From Nocardia elegans NBRC 108235 (lineage in GTDB: Bacteria > Actinomycetota > Actinomycetes > Mycobacteriales > Mycobacteriaceae), in contig NZ_BDBF01000009.1 of the NCBI RefSeq assembly GCF_001612845.1, forward strand, positions 1-64,000: a DNA stretch of 64,000 nucleotides. The letters run 5' to 3'. The notes under the pieces are model-generated. The model made no database searches, was not told where the DNA came from, and saw only the letters and a program-made list of their open reading frames with translations. The number at the start of each line of letters is the position of its first letter. Within the stretch, counting starts at the first letter, position 1. This document shows positions 43,288-51,974 of this stretch, one piece after another. The position numbers and the translations under genes were made by a program.

Positions 43288-43890
43288 TCAGACGCAGTAC
43301 TGGCAGACGCCGCCGGCAGGCAGCTGGATAAAGCACTGCGAGCAGACCGCCGGCCGCGGCTCGGAGGTCTTCTCCTCCTGTGCCATCACGGTTTTGGTCG
43401 CGCTGCGACCGCGGCGGCGCGCGTCCACCTTCGGCGTCAGCGGCGGAACGCCGACCTCGGCGGGCATCTCCGCGCCGTAGTGCTGATAGCACTGCCAGCG
43501 GGCGTACGCCGCGTGCAGTTCGAGATCGTCGGGAATCGGCAGGCCCGCGAGTTCGAGCACGTACTTGTAGTCGTCGCCGACGGTGTGGTTCTGGCGTACG
43601 CACAGCGCGGTCAGCGGCGGCTCGCCGGCGCCGTGGCAGCGCCGCGCGACCTTCCGCAGGATCGCGGCCATCCAGGTGCGCGTCGGCGCCTCGGTATGCA
43701 CCCCGGACACGTCCTGAATCCGTTCGGCCAACTCGTTCACAGTGATGAAATGCCCGTATCCGGTCGCGGTTTCGGCCAGTTCGGCATGTGCGGCCAATGC
43801 CCAGGCCACCGCCGCCTCGCGAAATGACACCGCAGTGCCGTCACCTACCCGCCATGCTCCTGCCGTCGTGGCCACGGAATTCTTCAACAC
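43288..43890 (-). CDS. Conserved actinobacterial protein with a C-terminal Cys4 zinc-ribbon-like tail
   Basis: A 200-residue protein of unknown function. The first 130 residues are helical, with VSFREAAVAWALAAHAEL, FITVNELAERIQDVSG and TRTWMAAILRKVARRCH. The last 20 residues hold two CxxC pairs (VCSQCFIQLPAGG, then CQYC), a likely zinc ribbon after a basic linker (DARRRGRSATK). That combination suggests nucleic-acid binding, but no catalytic motif is visible. A TAACTT box lies 6 nt before the GTG start. Confidence 0.6.
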   Translation of the reverse strand: MLKNSVATTAGAWRVGDGTAVSFREAAVAWALAAHAELAETATGYGHFITVNELAERIQDVSGVHTEAPTRTWMAAILRKVARRCHGAGEPPLTALCVRQNHTVGDDYKYVLELAGLPIPDDLELHAAYARWQCYQHYGAEMPAEVGVPPLTPKVDARRRGRSATKTVMAQEEKTSEPRPAVCSQCFIQLPAGGVCQYCV

Positions 43891-43896
43891 CGGTCC

Positions 43897-43902
43897 AAGT
43901 TA
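43897..43902 (-). promoter_or_regulatory. -10 box for a leaderless Cys4-tail protein mRNA
   Basis: TAACTT on the minus strand ends 6 nt before the GTG at 43890. Confidence 0.45.
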
Positions 43903-44076
43903 TCGCGTCGATTTCCGCGCCGCCGCGCGGCCCGCCGAACTGCGCGGCCCGTACGGAGGAAATCGGCCGTACCCCGCCGAGAACAGCAGGTAGTCGCCGT
44001 GTGACTGTGCTGCCGGTGAGAGTTGCGGTCCGGCAAGACCTTTCGGTGGCGCCGGACACTGGTGCCGCTCGGGTGA

Positions 44077-45246
44077 TCATCGGCGGCTCGCGTTGGATCG
44101 GGCCCAGGTCGCGACATCGCCGCGGTCGAGGGCCACCGACAGCAGGTCGGGAAAGCGGTCGGGAGTGCACGCGAAGGCGGGCACTCCGAGCGCGGCGAGC
44201 GCGGCGGCGTTGTCGTGGTCGTAGGCCGGGGCGCCCTCGTCGGAGAGCGCGAGCAGGACCAGGACCTGGACGCCCGCCTCCTTCATCGCCGAGATCCGCC
44301 GCAACATCTCGTCGCGGATTCCGCCCTCGTACAGGTCGGAGATCAGGACGAACAGCGTGTCGGCCGGCCGGGTGACGAGTTGCCCGCAGTAGGCGATGGC
44401 CCGGTTGATATCGGTCCCCCCACCGAGCTGTGTGCCGAACAGCACATCCACCGGATCCGACAGTTGCTCGGTGAGATCCACCACGGCCGTGTCGAAGACC
44501 ACCAGTGAGGTCTTCAGCGAGCGCATGGACGCGAGTACCGCACCGAAGACGGAGGCATAGACGACGCTGGCCGCCATGGAACCCGATTGGTCGATCGCGA
44601 GCACCACCTCCCGCCGCACCGCCTGCGCCTTGCGCCCGTATCCGACCAGTTGCTGCGGCACCACCGTGCGGTGTTCGGGCAGATAGTGGGCGAGGTTGCG
44701 GCGAATCGTCCGATCCCAGTCGATATCGCGCAGCCGTGGCCGCGACACCCGCGCCGCGCGGTTCAGCGCACCGGACACCGCGGCCACGGTGCGCGCGGCG
44801 AGCCGGCGTTCGATGTCGCGCACCACCTTCTCGACCACGACTCGTGCTGTGGCGCGGGTGGTTTCGGGCATCATGCGGTTCAGGCTGAGCAGGGTGCCGA
44901 CGAGCTGGACGTCGGGTTCGACCGCCTCGAGCAGTTCGGGCTCGAGCAGCAGTTGCGTGAGGTGCAGCCGGTCGATGGCGTCGCGTTGCATGACCTCGAC
45001 CACCGTCGACGGAAAGTAGGTGCGGATATCGCCCAGCCAGCGGGCGACCTTCGGCGCCGAACCACCCAGGCCGGCGGCGCGCTTGTCCGACGGGGTGTGC
45101 TCGTCGCCGTTGTAGAGCGCCGACAGCGCCCGGTCCATCGCCGCGTCCTCGGCGGTACCGAGCCCGCCCAGACCCGCCTCGGCGGGAGCGCCCAGGACCA
45201 GGCGCCAGCGCCGGGCCTGCACCTCATCCGATTCGGTATGGGTCAT
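44077..45246 (-). CDS. VWA-domain protein of the SWIM-MoxR-DUF5682-VWA operon
   Basis: A 389-residue protein. The C-terminal von Willebrand A domain has the metal-site motif AIDQSGSM (about 217-224), a Thr in GGGTDINRA and an Asp in LISDLYEGG, so metal binding should be intact. The N-terminal 200 residues are helical and specific to this operon type. VWA partners of MoxR ATPases usually recruit targets or insert metal. GAGGAG lies about 7 nt before the ATG. It is the last gene, 22 nt after DUF5682. Confidence 0.88.
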   Translation of the reverse strand: MTHTESDEVQARRWRLVLGAPAEAGLGGLGTAEDAAMDRALSALYNGDEHTPSDKRAAGLGGSAPKVARWLGDIRTYFPSTVVEVMQRDAIDRLHLTQLLLEPELLEAVEPDVQLVGTLLSLNRMMPETTRATARVVVEKVVRDIERRLAARTVAAVSGALNRAARVSRPRLRDIDWDRTIRRNLAHYLPEHRTVVPQQLVGYGRKAQAVRREVVLAIDQSGSMAASVVYASVFGAVLASMRSLKTSLVVFDTAVVDLTEQLSDPVDVLFGTQLGGGTDINRAIAYCGQLVTRPADTLFVLISDLYEGGIRDEMLRRISAMKEAGVQVLVLLALSDEGAPAYDHDNAAALAALGVPAFACTPDRFPDLLSVALDRGDVATWARSNASRR

Positions 45247-45268
45247 CGTCGGCTCCTCTCGGCTCGAA

Positions 45269-47641
45269 TCATCGTGCGCCCGCCAGAATTTCGGTCGCCG
45301 CGTGCAGGGCCAGCACGCCGCGGGCGGCGTCCGGCCCGGAGTGGTCGCGCTGCGGCGCGGCCGCGGGCGTGCCGTCCCGGACGGCTCGGGCGATGGCCTG
45401 TCGTTCTCCCGCCTCGAAAGCGCCGAAGGTGCGCCGCAGCAGCGGCAGGGTCGCGACGAATTGCTCCTCGTCCAGTTCGCGCAGCCAGGAGTCGATGCGC
45501 CGCAACAGGTCTCGGTCGTGGACGAGCAGCAGGCCACGCCCGCCCAGGAAGCCGTCGATCCACGCCGCCTTCTCCGCCGGGCTGTGGCCGATCGACAGGG
45601 CCGCCGACAGCCTGCGCGCGGCCTCGGCGTCGGCGATGATTTCCGCATCGCAGAGCAATCGAACCGCGCGGCCCACCAGCGCCCCGTGCACATCGTCGCG
45701 GTCGGCCACCAGGCCCAGTGCCGCCAGCCAGGACCGGGTGGCGTCCGCATCGTCACGGGTCGCGATGGCGACGTGGGTGGCGTCGATCAGGCCGCGCAGT
45801 TCGGTGGCGGCATCGGTGTCGAGACCGGTGACGGCGCCGGGCAATCCGGCGCAGATGCGCAGGAGCAGGCCGTCGGCGACCCGCGCCAGCGCGCCGAGGT
45901 CGGTGCTGCGGACGTCGCCGTAGCGCAGGGTGCGGATCAGTCCGGGCAGTGCGGCCAGCAGGTGGGTGACGTCGTGATCCAGCGCGGCCACCGCCTCCAG
46001 GCGAGCGACCAGACCGTCCACCGCGCCGCCGAGGTCGGCCAGGAGCGCGGTCTCCAGAGCCGCGCTGATATCGGCGACCGTGGCGTCGGAGGCGCCGGCG
46101 CGGTCGAGGATCTTTGCCTCGGCCGCGCTGAGGATTGTCGTGCCCCAGCACGATGCCTCGATGACCGCGACGGACAGGCCCGGCTCCCACCGCAGCGCCC
46201 ACGATTCGCGGAAGGTGCCGGTATTGCGCACCTCGCCGGTGACGGGTGTGCCCCAGTCGATTCCGAGCAGTCGCAGCCGATGTAGCAGATGCGACCTGGC
46301 CACATCGCGGTCCTTGCGCAGATCCAGATCCAACTGCTGGGCCAGAGCCTGCTGTTTGAGCCGCAGGGTGCGCGCCTGCGCGCGCAGGTCGGCATCCAGC
46401 GGGACCGTCGGCGTGCTCTCGGGCACCGAACCGAGCGCCTCGCCGACCACCAGTTCGTCGCTGACGAACCGCAGCATCGACTCGTCGCCGTCGCAGAGCA
46501 CCGACCGCGTGGCATCGGTGACCTCGGACAATCCCGGCGCGGGACGACCGCGCAGCGCGGCCAGAGTGTCGGCCAGTCGCACCGACTCGATGATGTGCGC
46601 ACTGGAAACCGGCAGGTCACGGGCGCGCAGCGCGCCGGCCACCCGGGTGAACCAGCGGGCGATCGGGTCGTCGGTCCGAGTGAACAGGTGGTGGTACCAG
46701 CCGGGCGAGGTGATGCCCGCGCCGTATCCGGACGAGCCGGCCAGCCGCGAGTGGGTCCACGGCACCCAGGTCAGCGCGGCCTTCACCTTCGGCAGACCCT
46801 TGAGCAGGCGGGAATCGGCCGCCGCTGGACCGAGTGTGCCCGCCAGCGCCGGGGCGTGCCACGCCCCGCAGACCACCGCGATCCGGCGCGCACCGCTTTT
46901 GAGCGTCCGGCGTATGACCTGCCGCATATATGCCTCGCGCTGCAACGTGCGCAGGTCGATGCCACCGGGCAGGAGCTCCGTGGGAGTGGATGAATCCTGC
47001 TGTGGCGCAGTATCTTCCGTGTCGAACGCATGTGTGGCGTGCCGATCCAGATCGGACTGTGGCGGCGGGCCGGCTCCAGGGTCCGTCTCCGACGCCGCGC
47101 GGGCAGGACCGTCGCCGGTCGCGGCGCGCAGTGCGCCCATGGCCTCGGTGATGGCCTCGAAGATGTCGGTGCCGTCCCCGGTGGGATTCGACGACGATTC
47201 GATGACGGCGTCCCACCACCGCTCCGGGTCGTCGTATCCGCCCGCGGCGGCCAGCGCGGCCAGCGGATCGCCGCTGTCACCCGGCTCGGTGTCGAGAGCG
47301 AGGGTATGGGTGGCCGGAAGATCGCAGAAGCTCACGGGCACGGCGTGTTCGGACGCGTACCGCAGCGCCTGCCATTCCGGGGAGAACACAGCGAACGGCC
47401 AGAAGGCGGCCCGCGAGGGTTCGTTCGGAGCATAAGCCAGCAATGCCACCGGCGGTTCCATGCCGTCGGCGGCGACGTAGGCGACCAGCGGGTCGGCATC
47501 GGCCGGGCCTTCGATGAGAATCGCATCCGGACTGAAACGCTCCAGCGCCCAGGACAGCGAGCGCGCCGACCCGGGACCGTGGTGACGGATGCCGAAGATC
47601 CGGGTCTGCGGCTCGTCGAGCGCGACGGCGTCGCCGCTCAC
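45269..47641 (-). CDS. DUF5682-family protein
   Basis: A 790-residue protein starting with TRIFGIRHHGPGSARSL, the conserved opening of DUF5682. An ILIEGPADAD loop and a conserved Ala/Trp segment (VVCGAWHAPAL) follow; these resemble the erythromycin-esterase/TraB-like fold loosely, but no catalytic role is established. Long helical repeats fill the remaining 450 residues. Its GTG overlaps the stop of the MoxR gene (GTGA), so they are translated in tandem. It is always expected with MoxR and VWA partners. Confidence 0.8.
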   Translation of the reverse strand: MSGDAVALDEPQTRIFGIRHHGPGSARSLSWALERFSPDAILIEGPADADPLVAYVAADGMEPPVALLAYAPNEPSRAAFWPFAVFSPEWQALRYASEHAVPVSFCDLPATHTLALDTEPGDSGDPLAALAAAGGYDDPERWWDAVIESSSNPTGDGTDIFEAITEAMGALRAATGDGPARAASETDPGAGPPPQSDLDRHATHAFDTEDTAPQQDSSTPTELLPGGIDLRTLQREAYMRQVIRRTLKSGARRIAVVCGAWHAPALAGTLGPAAADSRLLKGLPKVKAALTWVPWTHSRLAGSSGYGAGITSPGWYHHLFTRTDDPIARWFTRVAGALRARDLPVSSAHIIESVRLADTLAALRGRPAPGLSEVTDATRSVLCDGDESMLRFVSDELVVGEALGSVPESTPTVPLDADLRAQARTLRLKQQALAQQLDLDLRKDRDVARSHLLHRLRLLGIDWGTPVTGEVRNTGTFRESWALRWEPGLSVAVIEASCWGTTILSAAEAKILDRAGASDATVADISAALETALLADLGGAVDGLVARLEAVAALDHDVTHLLAALPGLIRTLRYGDVRSTDLGALARVADGLLLRICAGLPGAVTGLDTDAATELRGLIDATHVAIATRDDADATRSWLAALGLVADRDDVHGALVGRAVRLLCDAEIIADAEAARRLSAALSIGHSPAEKAAWIDGFLGGRGLLLVHDRDLLRRIDSWLRELDEEQFVATLPLLRRTFGAFEAGERQAIARAVRDGTPAAAPQRDHSGPDAARGVLALHAATEILAGAR

Positions 47642-48741
47642 CCGTGCACCTCACGGCAGGCGCGGTAGAAATCGGACCAGTCGGGGCGTTCGCGGACGAC
47701 GGCCTCGAGGTACTCGGTCCACACCACGGCATCGGCGACCGGATCCTTGATCACCGCACCGAGGACCGCACCGGCGACATCGCTCGCGCGCAACACCCCG
47801 TCACCGAAGTGCGCCGCGAGCGCGATGCCGTTGGTGAGCACCGAAATCGCCTCTGCCGTCGACAACGTGCCCGAGGGCGACTTCAACTTGGTCCGGCCGT
47901 CCTCGGTGATGCCGGAACGCAGTTCGCGGAACACCCGCACCACCCGCCGCACTTCCTCGGCGGCAGCCGGAATCGGCGGCAATTGCAGTGCGGCGCCGAG
48001 CTGTTCGACTCGGCGGGTCACGATCGCGACCTCGTCGTCCTCGCCCGCGGGAAGCGGCAGCACCACGGTGTTGAACCGGCGGCGTAGCGCGGAGGAGAGT
48101 TCGTTGACGCCGCGGTCGCGGTCGTTGGCGGTGGCGATGACGTTGAAGCCCTTGGCCGCCTGCACCTCGATACCGAGTTCGGGCACCGGCAGCGTCTTCT
48201 CCGACAGCACCGTGATCAAGGCGTCCTGCACGTCGGAGGGAATGCGGGTGAGCTCCTCGACGCGCGCGATCGCACCGGTGCGCATCGCGGTCATGACCGG
48301 TGACGGCACCAGCGCGCCGGCGCTCGGCCCTTCCGCGAGCAGGCGCGCATAGTTCCAGCCGTACCGGATCGCCTCCTCGGCGGTTCCGGACGTTCCCTGC
48401 ACCAGCAGGGTGGAGGCGCCGCTGACGGCGGCCGAAAGATGTTCGGACACCCAGGTTTTCGCGGTGCCCGGTACGCCGAGCAGCAGCAGTGCCCGATCGG
48501 TCGCCAGCGTCGCGACCGCCACCTCCATCAGGCGGCGCGGTCCGACGTATTTCGGGGTGATCACCGTGCCGTCGGGAAGGGTGTCGCCCAACAGGTAGGT
48601 GACCACCGCCCAGGGCGACAGCCGCCACGACGGCGGCCGCGGACGGTCGTCGACGGCGGCGAGGGCTCGGAGTTCGTCGGCGTAGGCCTGTTCGGCATGG
48701 GGACGTAGCAGGTCGGCGGGCGGGTTCTGGGTGGTGGTCAT
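47638..48741 (-). CDS. MoxR-type AAA+ ATPase
   Basis: A 367-residue AAA+ ATPase. Walker A GVPGTAKT is at about 85-92. The Walker B region reads AIARVEELTRIPSDVQDAL, with Glu-Glu where Asp-Glu is usual, sensor 1 is NVIATANDRDRG, and the Arg finger is in SALRRRFN. MoxR ATPases act as chaperones for VWA partners. It overlaps both neighbours: ATGA with the SWIM gene and GTGA with DUF5682. The four products are therefore made in close stoichiometry. Confidence 0.9.
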   Translation of the reverse strand: MTTTQNPPADLLRPHAEQAYADELRALAAVDDRPRPPSWRLSPWAVVTYLLGDTLPDGTVITPKYVGPRRLMEVAVATLATDRALLLLGVPGTAKTWVSEHLSAAVSGASTLLVQGTSGTAEEAIRYGWNYARLLAEGPSAGALVPSPVMTAMRTGAIARVEELTRIPSDVQDALITVLSEKTLPVPELGIEVQAAKGFNVIATANDRDRGVNELSSALRRRFNTVVLPLPAGEDDEVAIVTRRVEQLGAALQLPPIPAAAEEVRRVVRVFRELRSGITEDGRTKLKSPSGTLSTAEAISVLTNGIALAAHFGDGVLRASDVAGAVLGAVIKDPVADAVVWTEYLEAVVRERPDWSDFYRACREVHG

Positions 48742-51602
48742 GCCAGCTCCTCGAGCATCAGGGTGCGTTGGGTCAGATCGTCGGCGAGGCGGTCGAAGGC
48801 GCTCTGCCAGTAGGGGTCCGCACTGCGGCGGGCGGCGACGGTCACCGCCGCGACCGCGTGGACCGGGAAGTTGATCGCGGCACTGCGCAGCAGCGTGCGA
48901 TAGGAGGCGGGGGACAGCCCGGCCGCGCCGGGACGGGCGGCGGCCAGATGGGCGCGATCGAGCAGCAGCCGGACCAGGTGTTCGGCCAGCGGCTGCGGCC
49001 ACGGCCGCGGGAGCGCCGAGACGAGCAGTTCGAGTTCGGCCAGCCAACTGCTGTCCAGGCCGCACAGGTACCGCACCCGCCGGTCGATCGGCAGCAGCGC
49101 GAACAACCGCTGTCGCAGCCGCGGATCCGCACCCAGCGTGGGCGTGGTGGTCAGCACCTCGAACAGTGGAATCGCCCAGCGGGAATCATCCTGTGCCAGA
49201 GCCGCTTCCGCCCATCCCGCGGCGACCGGTCCGAGGATGTCGTCGGGCAGCCCCAGCGCCGTGGCGGCCTCCGCGGATCCGCACAGCTGCTCCCAATGTC
49301 GCAGCGGGGTGGCGGCGATCAGGCGGCGCAGCCGTTCGGCATCCACGTCCGCACCGCCGTCGCGGCGGTAGGCCACCGGGTCGAGCCGGTCGGCGAGTCC
49401 GTCGCGGCGAGCCGCGTCGTCGAGGTCGTGCGGCAGATGCGCCTCGAGCCGGCCGGACCGGACGGTCAGCCACCGGCCGGCGCGCTCGCGCATCCGTTCC
49501 GCGAAGGCCGAATCAGGCAGGTGGGCAAGGAGATCGGCGGCCGTGCGGCGAACGTCGGGCCGCGCGTCGTCGAGCGCCGATTCGAGCAGCGGCTCGTCCT
49601 CGGGCCCGACTCCTGCGGCCAGCACCGCCAGCAGTTCGGCCCGGCCGCGCGCCGGTTCCCGGCTCCAGGTTTCGGCGAGGGCCTGCCGGGCGGCCTCGGC
49701 GTCGCGGGCGCGCAGGGCTTCCAGCCAACTTCGGCGTTCGGCAGGCCGGCCGTGCGTCCACACCTGGGGATCGTCGTCACCGGTCCGCAGCAGCGGTCGC
49801 CAGCGTGGATGCAGCGCCGCCAGCCACCGCCCCCGAGCGCCCGCCAGGCGCATCAGCGGAACCCGCAGGGCGGCTTGGCTTCTCGCTGTCTCGAGGAGTG
49901 TGGCGCAGAGTGCGTCGGGTGCCCGCCGGTCGCCGGGCAGCGCGGCCTCGAACCATTCGGCGAGCATCGGTGAGCCGTCCGCCAGCAGGTGGTGCAGCCG
50001 CTGTGCCGCTGCCCGCGGCAATGGGGCGCGATCGTCGTCGGCGGCCGGGACCGGCAACTCGGCCCGGACCGGTGGCACCCCGCCGCGGTGATACAGCTCC
50101 TGGAGCGCCACCGCCCCCAGCACGGCATGTTCCGGAGTGTCGGCGCGCGCGGCCGAAGTCACCGCCTCGGCCAGTCCGCCGGGATCGAGGGTGCGGCGGG
50201 CGGTACCCAGCAGCGCAACCGGCACGATCGGCTCCGACGAGGCCGGGACGGCGGTGCCGGGGGTCGGTACCCCCAGAAGCGATTCGGTCTCGACGCCGAC
50301 GAGTTCGCCGGCCACCAGAGCGGAGACCGGGACCAATCCGGCCGCGGTCCATTCACCGATCACCGTCAGTGGATGACCGCCCGACAGTCCGATCAACTGC
50401 CACGGCACCTCGGCGGTCGCGGCGATGGGCACCGCCGTGCCGTCCGGCTCGGCGAGATACCAGCCGGCGGTTCCCGGGCTCGGCACCACCTCCGCCAGCA
50501 GCATCGGCCACCCACGCAACCACGGATCGGCGCCCAGTGCCCGCGCGTGAGCGTCGAGCTGTCCGGCGATGGACGCGGACTCCGAGATGATGGTGGTGAA
50601 CGGTTCCGGCTCGCCGTGGCGCACGCCCCACACCGCGCGCAGCGGCATCGCCCCCGGGTAGTAGTGCAGGTCCGCCTCGACCATGGTGCCGGGAATCGGC
50701 AGCTCACCCGCGAAACTCGCACTGCCGAAGCTGTGGTCGAGGATATGTGCCCAGCGTTGTGTGTCCCGGCCGAGCAGCAGAGTGCGGCGGGTGAAGACCC
50801 GTTCCTCCTCGGTGATCCGCACCCCGAGCACCATCCACCGGTCGCGGATCGCGGGCTCGCCGCCGCGGACCTCGTCGGCCTTGGCCGGATAGCCGATATG
50901 GGCGCGTACCCCGGCAGCCAGCGCCGGCGGCAGGTCGTCGAGCCGCCGGTGTGCGCCGATCAGCAGATGCAGCCGGGCGTATTCGCTGAGCAGAATCGCG
51001 GGCCACTGTTCGACGCCCAGGGTGCGGCGCGGCAGTTGCCGCAATGCTGCCGCCACCCCCGGCGCCTGCGAATCCACCATCCGGGCGGCCACCGCATCCA
51101 GGGCCGCCGCGGAATGGTCGGCCTGGGCCAGGCCGGTGCGGATCTGGTCGCCGAGCCAGACGTCGAGATCGTCGAGTCCGGTGGTCACTCGCGCCCGCCG
51201 CTGGTCGACTGTCGACTGTTTGGTGCCGGGCGTGGCCGGCTCGGCCGGTTTCGCGGCCCGTGCGGCCCGGCCCGCCAACCACTCGGCCGCGAAGTCGGCG
51301 GGTGCGTCGGACGCCGCGACCGTGCCCTGCGACCAGAGCAGTAACAGCGACAGCGCATGTTTGCAGGGAAATTTCCGGCTGGGGCACGAGCAGCGATAGG
51401 CGGGCCCCGACAGGTCGACGATCGTCTGATACGGCTTGGCGCCACTGCCCTTGCACTGCCCCCACAGCGCGCTGCCGTGGACGCCGGTGCCCAGCCATGC
51501 GGCGGTGAGCTTGCGGGCGGCGCTCACCGATGCGGCGTCGGGCGCCAGGGCCAGCACATTGTCGGCGGTGACGGCGTAGGTCGCGGCCGGAGAGGTCGTC
51601 AC
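48738..51602 (-). CDS. SWIM zinc-finger protein fused to a DUF5691-like helical-repeat domain
   Basis: A 954-residue protein. Near residue 70 is the SWIM motif YRCSCPSRKFPCKHALSL (CxCxnCxH), which binds zinc and usually protein or DNA. The central region is unassigned. The C-terminal 420 residues, from PVALLGTARRTLDPGG through LDDARPDVRRTAADLLAHLP, resemble DUF5691, HEAT-like repeats that are a separate gene in many other bacteria with this operon. The GTG at 51602 has GGGGGAA upstream. First gene of the four-gene operon. Confidence 0.8.
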   Translation of the reverse strand: MTTSPAATYAVTADNVLALAPDAASVSAARKLTAAWLGTGVHGSALWGQCKGSGAKPYQTIVDLSGPAYRCSCPSRKFPCKHALSLLLLWSQGTVAASDAPADFAAEWLAGRAARAAKPAEPATPGTKQSTVDQRRARVTTGLDDLDVWLGDQIRTGLAQADHSAAALDAVAARMVDSQAPGVAAALRQLPRRTLGVEQWPAILLSEYARLHLLIGAHRRLDDLPPALAAGVRAHIGYPAKADEVRGGEPAIRDRWMVLGVRITEEERVFTRRTLLLGRDTQRWAHILDHSFGSASFAGELPIPGTMVEADLHYYPGAMPLRAVWGVRHGEPEPFTTIISESASIAGQLDAHARALGADPWLRGWPMLLAEVVPSPGTAGWYLAEPDGTAVPIAATAEVPWQLIGLSGGHPLTVIGEWTAAGLVPVSALVAGELVGVETESLLGVPTPGTAVPASSEPIVPVALLGTARRTLDPGGLAEAVTSAARADTPEHAVLGAVALQELYHRGGVPPVRAELPVPAADDDRAPLPRAAAQRLHHLLADGSPMLAEWFEAALPGDRRAPDALCATLLETARSQAALRVPLMRLAGARGRWLAALHPRWRPLLRTGDDDPQVWTHGRPAERRSWLEALRARDAEAARQALAETWSREPARGRAELLAVLAAGVGPEDEPLLESALDDARPDVRRTAADLLAHLPDSAFAERMRERAGRWLTVRSGRLEAHLPHDLDDAARRDGLADRLDPVAYRRDGGADVDAERLRRLIAATPLRHWEQLCGSAEAATALGLPDDILGPVAAGWAEAALAQDDSRWAIPLFEVLTTTPTLGADPRLRQRLFALLPIDRRVRYLCGLDSSWLAELELLVSALPRPWPQPLAEHLVRLLLDRAHLAAARPGAAGLSPASYRTLLRSAAINFPVHAVAAVTVAARRSADPYWQSAFDRLADDLTQRTLMLEELA

Positions 51603-51974
51603 GTGTTCCCCCGTTCGTTCGGTACCCCCGGATTTGTACCCGAGCCCACCGACAACATCACGCGGCCGGCCGTCGACGCCGCCGTCCGGCCGGCCGTCAC
51701 CGGGTTCGCTCATCGATTGCGAGACGAATTGCCGTGGCGCGGAATGTGATTGCAGGATCAAGCGCTGTTGTGAATGATCGTGATCTCTGGCATTCTGATC
51801 TGTTCGGTTGAACCGAGCCACCCGTCAGGGGTGTAACCCGTGGAACTGCCCGGCCGGGACGGCCGAGGGGTGGACATCGGGCGGTTCGACCGTTCGATGG
51901 CCATGCGTCCCGCCCGGGCCGGTTCTCCGGTAGCGTTCGCCACGACGAGTCGTGTGCGAGGGCCGGGAGGGGCA
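51603..51974. other. Divergent intergenic region between the SWIM operon and the SMC-like gene
   Basis: This 372-nt gap must hold promoters for both units. A possible plus-strand promoter is TTGTGA (51768-51773), a 17-bp spacer and CATTCT (51791-51796). An in-frame GTG at 51840 would extend the SMC-like protein by 45 Arg-rich residues but has no ribosome-binding site. No gene is supported. Confidence 0.35.
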
